A DNA stretch of 8,734 nucleotides from an uncultured Collinsella sp. GTDB lineage: Bacteria; Actinomycetota; Coriobacteriia; Coriobacteriales; Coriobacteriaceae. A model generated the notes under the pieces. The model saw nothing but the letters and a program-made list of their open reading frames with translations. It was not told the DNA's origin and did no database searches. Every line of letters begins with the position of its first letter. Position 1 is the first letter of the stretch. This document shows positions 1 through 4,372 of this stretch, one piece after another. Location of the stretch: the NCBI GenBank assembly GCA_900757465.1, contig CAAENY010000008.1, forward strand, positions 1 to 8,734, read 5' to 3'. The translations under genes were made by a program, and so were the position numbers.

Positions 1-59
1 GCATGCATTCCACCCTGGGCTACATGTCTCCAGTGGAATACGAGCGGCAATACGCTTGA
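1..59 (+). CDS. IS3-family transposase (OrfB), C-terminal fragment
   Basis: Only the final residues are present, running off the left edge. In the frame starting at base 3 they read HSTLGYMSPVEYERQYA followed by TGA at 57-59. The H-S-x-L-G-Y-x-[ST]-P-x-E-[FY]-E pattern is the hallmark C-terminus of the rve integrase domain of IS3-family OrfB transposases, which cut and join DNA during copy-out-paste-in transposition. The DDE catalytic residues lie upstream of the window, so whether the gene is intact cannot be judged. The ATG at base 3 is an internal methionine, not a start. Confidence 0.85.
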   Translation, partial: MHSTLGYMSPVEYERQYA

Positions 60-117
60 GGATCCTTAAAAGAAAGTCCAGTTTATCCTTCCCACTCCAA
101 CTGCCTCCCATTTCTCA

Positions 118-142
118 TGTCCAAGTTTTGGGACGCGTTTCA
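118..142. repeat. Candidate right terminal inverted repeat of the IS3-family element
   Basis: This 25-base stretch begins TGTCCAAGTTTTGGG and ends CGTTTCA. On the opposite strand it starts with TG and carries CCCAAAACTTGGACA, the layout of IS150-group IS3 ends. It lies 58 bases past the transposase stop, a normal distance for this family. The partner repeat is outside the window, so this is an assignment by resemblance. Confidence 0.45.
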
Positions 143-173
143 CAATGCCGAGTGGGACCCCTGGACAGTCGGA

Positions 174-1313
174 TCACGTGGTGGCCCCCTTTGAGAGGCT
201 CACGAGCATGGTAGTCCCGTTCTCGGAACTTGTTTCGACCTCTACCGTGCCACCGTGAAGCGCTGCAATCTCCCAAACAAGCGCTAGTCCGAGTCCTGCG
301 CCGCCGTATGCCCTGCTGCGGGATTTATCCAGGCGAAAGAACGGTTGGAAGATGCTCTCACGGTACTGCTTGGGTATTCCCGGGCCCTGGTCCTCGACTC
401 GCAGGAACACGTGGTTGTCGCTGTCGCTGATGGAGACGTTGACAGTCGAGCCGGAGCGGCTGTAACGGATGGCGTTTTCGGTCAAGTTAAACACCAGCCG
501 ATAGAGGAGCGCATCGTTCCCGATTACTAAAGCGTCTCCAGCACAATTGAGGGCTATGCCCTTATTTTCGGCAAGTGGCGCAAGGTCGGTGAGGACCTCT
601 TCGGACAAGGGACCAAGTTCAACACCGTCCTCGCAAGGAACGCTGCGGAGCTCACTCATCTCGAGCAATACCTTGGTCATCCGCGACATTCGCTCGGTTT
701 GTTCTTGTAGCAGGCCGAGCAACTCGGCTGTTTCGGGTTGTAAGTTGGAGCGCTCGGAGACAAACAGTTCGATCTGTGCCTGCATAAGGGCGAGCGGGGT
801 TCGCAGCTCGTGCGCGGCGTTGCCGGTAAATTGACGCTGTGCAGAGAACCCTTCGCCAAGACGGGCGATCATGTCGTTGAAAGAGGCGCTGCATCGTTGT
901 AGCTCGGTGGGCACATCTTCACTGAGTCTGATTTCGCTTAGGTTGTCAGGCTGCACACGCTCAACCTGGTCTGCAAAAGCCCGTAGCGGTTTGAGTGCGC
1001 GGCCGCTCACAAAGTATGCCAGCACGCCGCCAAGGAGTGTGACTCCAGCCGTGATGCGCCAGGCTGTCGTGCCAAAAGACTCCTGTGCGTCGTTTACGAC
1101 GATCGTAACCTCGTTATCGAGGGTCGCTTTCGTTGGGTCGAACGCCTGGGGCGAATCTTCGCTGGTTGCGGTAAAGGCCGAGATGTTACTGCCGATGGCA
1201 TCCATGTAGCGCATGCCCGTATAGCCGACCAGACAGTTCGTCAGCACGCATGCCGCACACGTGAGCAGCGCCGTCATAATCGTTATGCGCCATTGCAGCG
1301 AAAGCCTTTTCAT
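174..1313 (-). CDS. Two-component sensor histidine kinase
   Basis: This 379-residue membrane kinase probably phosphorylates the response regulator encoded just upstream. Residues 10-32 form transmembrane helix 1. A short extracytoplasmic segment of about 50 residues (34-83) follows, then helix 2 at 86-104 and a HAMP linker at about 105-155. The H-box is FTGNAAHELRTPLA, with His168 as the phospho-acceptor. The ATPase domain has its N-box at NLTENAIRYS (Asn280), G1 at DQGPGIP (308-314) and G2 at GGAGLGLAL (337-345). All catalytic motifs are present, so the kinase looks functional. The ATG overlaps the regulator's TGA (ATGA), and GGAGG lies 7 bases upstream (1321-1325), so translation is probably coupled. 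Helix 1 carries Cys19, Cys22 and Cys27, including a CAAC motif. The signal is unknown. The overall form resembles EnvZ/QseC/CusS-like kinases, but nothing identifies a ligand. Confidence 0.95.
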   Translation of the reverse strand: MKRLSLQWRITIMTALLTCAACVLTNCLVGYTGMRYMDAIGSNISAFTATSEDSPQAFDPTKATLDNEVTIVVNDAQESFGTTAWRITAGVTLLGGVLAYFVSGRALKPLRAFADQVERVQPDNLSEIRLSEDVPTELQRCSASFNDMIARLGEGFSAQRQFTGNAAHELRTPLALMQAQIELFVSERSNLQPETAELLGLLQEQTERMSRMTKVLLEMSELRSVPCEDGVELGPLSEEVLTDLAPLAENKGIALNCAGDALVIGNDALLYRLVFNLTENAIRYSRSGSTVNVSISDSDNHVFLRVEDQGPGIPKQYRESIFQPFFRLDKSRSRAYGGAGLGLALVWEIAALHGGTVEVETSSENGTTMLVSLSKGATT

Positions 1314-1984
1314 TCGCTATCCTCCATAACGTAGCCCTCTCCAATCCGATTGCGAATCGGGTCGTATCCCAATGCGCCACGCAGCTTTTTGCGGAGTGAC
1401 GAGATATGAACGCGGGTTGCGTTGCTAAAGCTGTTCACGCTGCTATCCCAAACGTGCTCGATAAGCTCCTCTTGGCTTACCGGACGCCCCTGATTAAGCA
1501 TCAGATATTCCAAGATTCCTGTTTCCTTGCGCGTAAGAGATAAAGCCTCGCTGTTCACGGAAGCGATGCGCGCCTTGGTGTCAAAGCGGAGCTTTCCGCA
1601 GGTTAAAACTATGTCGCTTTGTGTAAAGCGTCTGAGGGTAAGGCTGCGAATCCTTGCCGCAAGCTCGTCCAGATGAAACGGCTTGGTGAGGTAATCGTTG
1701 GCGCCGGCATCGAGTCCGGCGACTTTGTCGGATACTTCGCCACGTGCGGACAGAATCAGTACCTTAGTCTCGCAGTCGGTTTTCCTAAGTTCCCTGAGTA
1801 CGGTCATGCCGTCGATGCGGGGAAGGTTGAGGTCGAGTACCACGAGGTCGAAGGCCTCAACGTCCAGTAGGTCGAGCGCCTCCTGTCCGTCGTGACAGCA
1901 GTCGACGCTGTACGCCAAGTTTCGCAAGCTGCGCGCGATTGCGTCACACAGCGCCCGCTCGTCCTCGACGATTAAAATACGCAT
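1310..1984 (-). CDS. OmpR/PhoB-family response regulator
   Basis: This 224-residue DNA-binding regulator is the first gene of the two-component operon. The receiver domain (1-115) has the acidic pair Glu7-Asp8, the phosphorylation site Asp51 in VLDLNLP, Ser79 and Lys101 in the LTKPF loop. A winged-helix domain (about 125-220) follows, with RVHISSLRKKLR as the recognition helix region and GEGYVM as the wing hairpin end. I start at the ATG giving MRILIVEDE: AAGGAG lies 6 bases before it, and regulators of this family begin there. An in-frame ATG six codons upstream (2002) lacks such a site. A TATAAAAT box on the same strand (2031-2024) could be a -10, but no convincing -35 accompanies it. The gene diverges from the redox operon, whose start is 91 bases away, so that gap is a plausible binding region; I see no clear direct repeats there. 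Confidence 0.95.
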   Translation of the reverse strand: MRILIVEDERALCDAIARSLRNLAYSVDCCHDGQEALDLLDVEAFDLVVLDLNLPRIDGMTVLRELRKTDCETKVLILSARGEVSDKVAGLDAGANDYLTKPFHLDELAARIRSLTLRRFTQSDIVLTCGKLRFDTKARIASVNSEALSLTRKETGILEYLMLNQGRPVSQEELIEHVWDSSVNSFSNATRVHISSLRKKLRGALGYDPIRNRIGEGYVMEDSE

Positions 1985-1990
1985 AACAGT

Positions 1991-1996
1991 CTCCTT
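1991..1996 (-). promoter_or_regulatory. Ribosome binding site of the response regulator
   Basis: AAGGAG on the minus strand sits 6 bases before the ATG at 1984. It decides the start in favour of MRILIVEDE over the upstream in-frame ATG at 2002. Confidence 0.75.
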
Positions 1997-2014
1997 GCAC
2001 ATTCCAAATCGCGC

Positions 2015-2042
2015 TTAACACGGATTTTATAGTCGATATGGT
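2015..2042 (+). promoter_or_regulatory. Candidate sigma-70-type promoter of the redox operon
   Basis: TTAACA (2015-2020, five of six matches to TTGACA) is followed after 16 bases by TATGGT (2037-2042, four of six matches to TATAAT). Transcription would start near 2049, just before the first ribosome binding site at 2061. The -10 match is modest, so this is a candidate only. Confidence 0.35.
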
Positions 2043-2060
2043 CCAATAGGTCGTGTGACG

Positions 2061-2067
2061 AAAGGAG
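2061..2067 (+). promoter_or_regulatory. Ribosome binding site deciding a TTG start
   Basis: AAAGGAG lies 8 bases before a TTG at 2076-2078. The in-frame GTG at 2067 overlaps the site itself, and the GTG at 2055 has no site before it, so TTG is the best start for the small CxxC protein. Confidence 0.65.
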
Positions 2068-2075
2068 TGGTCAGG

Positions 2076-2222
2076 TTGTTCAAAGCGATAAAACCTGTAA
2101 TGCAGGTTGCGTTGCTGATCGTCGGTGTGGCTATGGTGTGCTTTGGCGTTATGCGTGGCGAGGCGGATGCCGTGCTGGCCAAGGCGATTAGGCTGTGCTT
2201 GGAGTGTATCGGAATTGGATAA
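2076..2222 (+). CDS. CD1871A-type small membrane protein with CxxC motif
   Basis: This 48-residue protein starts MFKAIKPVMQVALLIVG and ends AIRLCLECIGIG. It has one hydrophobic helix (about 8-26), a short G-V-x-R-G-E segment, and a terminal helix with Cys41-x-x-Cys44. The R-G-E, A-x-x-x-x-C-L-E-C-I-G-x-G pattern matches, from memory, the CD1871A family of CXXC-containing small proteins found in clostridia and relatives, often beside the same two partners seen here. It is the first gene of the operon, and its stop overlaps the next gene's start by 8 bases. Charges on both sides of the helix leave its topology undecided. The role is unknown; a thiol-disulfide or electron-transfer function next to the iron-sulfur and thioredoxin proteins is inference. 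Its size and TTG start make it easy for gene finders to miss. Confidence 0.85.
   Translation: MFKAIKPVMQVALLIVGVAMVCFGVMRGEADAVLAKAIRLCLECIGIG
2201..2217 (+). promoter_or_regulatory. Ribosome binding site and TTG start of the membrane Fe-S protein, inside the preceding gene
   Basis: GGAG at 2201-2204 precedes TTG at 2215-2217 by 10 bases. Both lie inside the end of the CxxC gene, whose TAA is at 2220-2222. The layout implies translational coupling. A GTG at 2236 is an alternative start seven codons later with only a weak site. Confidence 0.5.
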
Positions 2223-3117
2223 AAGAGAAAACACTGTGTCGCATGTTTTGGCCAGATTTCGCGGATTCATTCAGGCGGCGGCAACGCTTATTACCAACAT
2301 TCACCTGCCAAACTTTGCCAAAGGCGGCATCTATCAGGGCGCGGGAAAAACAGTCTGCGTACCCGGGCTTAACTGCTATTCGTGCCCCGCGGCATCGGGC
2401 GCGTGCCCCATCGGGTCGTTCCAATCGGTGGTAGGTTCATCCAGGTTCAACTTTTCTTATTATGTTACCGGTACGCTCATTTTGCTCGGCGTGCTGCTGG
2501 GACGCTTTGTATGCGGCTTTCTGTGCCCGTTTGGCTGGCTGCAGGAGCTGCTTCATAAGATTCCCGGCAAAAAGCTTTCGACAAAAAAGCTCAAGGCGCT
2601 TACGTATATCAAATACGTTGTGCTGCTGTTTGCTGTGGTATTGCTGCCTGTGCTGGTGGTCAACGACCTGGGGATGGGAGATCCGTTCTTTTGCAAATAC
2701 GTCTGTCCGCAGGGCGTGCTCGAGGGCGCCATTCCGCTGGCCATTGCCAACGCCGGCATTCGATCTGCGCTGGGACAGCTCTTTACCTGGAAACTTGCCG
2801 TTCTCATTGCCGTGGTAGTGCTGAGCGTTTTGTTCTATCGCCCCTTCTGCAAATGGATTTGTCCACTCGGCGCATTCTATGCGCTCATGAATAGGGTGTC
2901 CCTACTGGGGATTCGGGTTGACGCATGCAAATGTGTCTCGTGCGGCAAGTGTTCAAGGGTTTGTCAGATGGACGTTGATGTGGTCCGCGCGCCCAATCAT
3001 GCTGAATGCATCCGGTGCGGAAAGTGCATCGGGGCCTGTCCCGTCGATGCCATCAGCTATCGCTATGGCCTGGATGTGTCGGCGGAAAAGCTCCCCTTGA
3101 CCGCCGATAAAAAGTAA
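2215..3117 (+). CDS. NapH/YccM-like polytopic membrane [4Fe-4S] protein
   Basis: This 300-residue membrane protein probably carries electrons between cytoplasmic donors and an extracytoplasmic partner. It has an N-terminal cysteine cluster CVPGLNCYSCP...CP (Cys48, 54, 57, 64), then clear helices at about 82-103, 131-149 and 192-208; residues 16-32 may form another. Three CxxxCP motifs follow the helices (Cys100/104, Cys160/164, Cys212/216), as in the NapH/NosR/YccM group. The C-terminus holds two ferredoxin-type sites: Cys240-x2-243-x2-246-x3-250 and Cys265-x2-268-x2-271-x3-275-Pro. Both are complete, so two [4Fe-4S] clusters are expected on the cytoplasmic face. Known NapH passes quinol electrons to periplasmic nitrate reductase, but no nap genes are nearby. 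Here the neighbours are a CxxC peptide and a thioredoxin-like lipoprotein, which suggests a thiol-reducing role (inference). The start is TTG 2215 or, less likely, GTG 2236. Confidence 0.9.
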   Translation: MDKRENTVSHVLARFRGFIQAAATLITNIHLPNFAKGGIYQGAGKTVCVPGLNCYSCPAASGACPIGSFQSVVGSSRFNFSYYVTGTLILLGVLLGRFVCGFLCPFGWLQELLHKIPGKKLSTKKLKALTYIKYVVLLFAVVLLPVLVVNDLGMGDPFFCKYVCPQGVLEGAIPLAIANAGIRSALGQLFTWKLAVLIAVVVLSVLFYRPFCKWICPLGAFYALMNRVSLLGIRVDACKCVSCGKCSRVCQMDVDVVRAPNHAECIRCGKCIGACPVDAISYRYGLDVSAEKLPLTADKK

Positions 3118-3134
3118 ACAAGCTTCGACAAAAC

Positions 3135-3139
3135 GGAGG
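3135..3139 (+). promoter_or_regulatory. Ribosome binding site of the TlpA-like lipoprotein
   Basis: GGAGG ends 7 bases before the ATG at 3147 but only 1 base before the in-frame ATG at 3141. Spacing therefore favours the second ATG (MKLSK). Confidence 0.7.
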
Positions 3140-3146
3140 AATGACT

Positions 3147-4118
3147 ATGAAGCTTTCTAAGATTGCGGCCCTGTTTATGGTGCCGGTGCTGGCCTTGTGC
3201 CTTGTGGCATGTTCGGCGCCCGGCGGCAATGCGAGCGAATCTGCGGGCTCCGATTCTAAGATCGCAGAACTCACTGCGCAGAAGCCGACCAATGCCGACG
3301 AGGCCGCCGAGTTGTATGCAAAACTCATGCAGAAGGAGAACGATATCTTTTCGAGTGATAACGCGCTGTGGGAAAAGGTATTCAATGCGGCAAATAAAGA
3401 CTCGGCAATGATTGAGGACGGCAGCAATTACGGCGATTTCCTGCTCAAGACCATCGACGGCGCCAAGGATGAGTTCACGGCGGATGAGCTCAAGACGCTC
3501 AAGGCCGGTGCACAGCAGATCAAGGAGATCGAGGACAAGCTCGAGAGCTTGGAGAAGGAGTTCCCCGGCTGTGGAAGCACGCCGAGTGCAGGCGAGAGCG
3601 TCGACGCTTCGACCGCTGGCATGACGGCTGGTGCCAATGCTTCGAGCGAGGCGACGAAGTTCCCCAGCTTTACGGGCAAGGACCTGGATGGCAACGACGT
3701 GAACAGCGACGAGCTGTTCTCTAAGAACAAGGTCACCGTCATGAACTTCTGGTTCACTACTTGCAAGCCGTGCGTGGGCGAGCTGGGCGATCTTGAGAAG
3801 CTGAATCAGGAGCTTGCCGAGAAGGGCGGTCAGGTCGTGGGCGTCAATTCCTTTACGCTCGATGGCAACAAGGGCGAGATTGCCGATGCCAAGGACGTGC
3901 TGAGCAAGAAGGGCGTGACGTATAAGAACATCTGGTTCAAGTCGGATAGCGATGCCGGTAAGTTTACGTCAAATTTGTTCTCGTTCCCGACAACGTATGT
4001 CATCGATCAGAATGGCAATATCGTAGGGGATCCAATCGTGGGAGCCATCAGCTCCGCCGAGCAGCGCTCAGCACTCGACAAGCTTATTGACCAGGCGATT
4101 ACGAATAGCGAGCAGTAA
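3147..4118 (+). CDS. TlpA-like thiol-disulfide oxidoreductase lipoprotein
   Basis: This 323-residue surface lipoprotein probably reduces or exchanges disulfides outside the membrane. The signal peptide is followed by a lipobox LVAC, with Cys22 the lipidation site. Residues 40-140 form a helical, charged region (including DELYAKL-like and KEIEDKLESLEKE stretches). A low-complexity Ser/Ala linker (143-170) leads to an AhpC/TSA-thioredoxin fold (173-320). The active site is WFTTCKPC (Cys206, Cys209), and the cis-proline is Pro281 in SFPTTYV, followed by the usual V-I-D-x-N-G strand. A further cysteine, Cys142, sits at the end of the helical region. The gene lies 29 bases after the iron-sulfur gene, is last in the operon and is followed by a terminator. 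TlpA/ResA proteins normally receive electrons from CcdA/DsbD; none is seen here, and the iron-sulfur protein may fill that role (inference). Confidence 0.92.
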   Translation: MKLSKIAALFMVPVLALCLVACSAPGGNASESAGSDSKIAELTAQKPTNADEAAELYAKLMQKENDIFSSDNALWEKVFNAANKDSAMIEDGSNYGDFLLKTIDGAKDEFTADELKTLKAGAQQIKEIEDKLESLEKEFPGCGSTPSAGESVDASTAGMTAGANASSEATKFPSFTGKDLDGNDVNSDELFSKNKVTVMNFWFTTCKPCVGELGDLEKLNQELAEKGGQVVGVNSFTLDGNKGEIADAKDVLSKKGVTYKNIWFKSDSDAGKFTSNLFSFPTTYVIDQNGNIVGDPIVGAISSAEQRSALDKLIDQAITNSEQ

Positions 4119-4197
4119 AAAACGCGTAAAGCATCGCGAGGATCGTGTGTCGCTGTGCGAAGTAGTCCGCTACCTTTCAAGATAAGCTCCACCATAT

Positions 4198-4225
4198 AGA
4201 GGTCCCGCTCGGGACCTCTTCTTTT
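4198..4225 (+). terminator. Rho-independent terminator of the redox operon
   Basis: AGAGGTCCC and GGGACCTCT form a perfect 9-base-pair stem around a GCTC loop (4198-4219), followed by a T-rich run TCTTTT. It lies 80 bases past the lipoprotein stop and separates the operon from the transporter gene. Confidence 0.88.
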
Positions 4226-4335
4226 GTGCGCCGTCCCGTTCGTTTTTTGATGCGGTTCCCTACATTCCTCACTGGTGCCGGCAAAAAATGGGGATAGAGT
4301 AGGACAAACGCGTCGAATACGAACGGCGGGGGAGA

Positions 4336-4353
4336 GCGGGCGAGTGTGCCCGC
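4336..4353 (+). other. Small GC-rich hairpin before the transporter's ribosome binding site
   Basis: GCGGGC and GCCCGC can pair around a 6-base loop, ending 3 bases before the GGGAGAGG ribosome binding region of the ABC transporter. It could affect translation, but such short GC stems also arise by chance in DNA of this composition. Confidence 0.3.
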
Positions 4354-4356
4354 GCG

Positions 4357-4363
4357 GGAGAGG
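4357..4363 (+). promoter_or_regulatory. Ribosome binding site of the ABC transporter
   Basis: GGAGAGG is 9 bases before the ATG at 4373. An in-frame GTG at 4346 would add nine residues and has a looser GGGGGAG site 11 bases upstream, but family members begin at the M-L-E-L-K sequence, so the ATG is preferred. Confidence 0.6.
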
Positions 4364-4372
4364 TTGCCGTCC

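Larger units (their letters stand above)
1..142 (+). mobile_element. 3' end of an IS3-family insertion sequence
   Basis: The left edge of the window is the right-hand end of an IS3-family element. It comprises the last 18 codons of the transposase, about 58 noncoding bases, and a candidate terminal inverted repeat ending in CA at 142. The inner part of that repeat, read inward as TG...CCCAAAA.TTGGACA, resembles IS150-group ends. The left end and the rest of the element lie outside the window, so the matching repeat and the target duplication cannot be checked. The outer boundary could be shifted by a couple of bases. Confidence 0.7.

Noticed and set aside
652..894. Alternative minus-strand frames within the kinase gene
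   Set aside because: They overlap the H-box region in a different frame, and the kinase frame explains this DNA fully.
2125..2214. Extended N-terminus for the Fe-S protein from the ATG at 2125
   Set aside because: This region is already coding in another frame for the small CxxC protein, there is no ribosome site, and the added residues are unlike the family.
4119..4195. Possible tRNA ending in CTCCACCA
   Set aside because: There is no matching acceptor 5' strand, no GGTTCGA T-loop and no anticodon arm; the string occurs by chance before the terminator.
4272..4300. Promoter for the transporter: TAGAGT at 4295 with CTGGTG 17 bases upstream
   Set aside because: The -35 matches only two of six bases and the -10 is weak; not enough to call.
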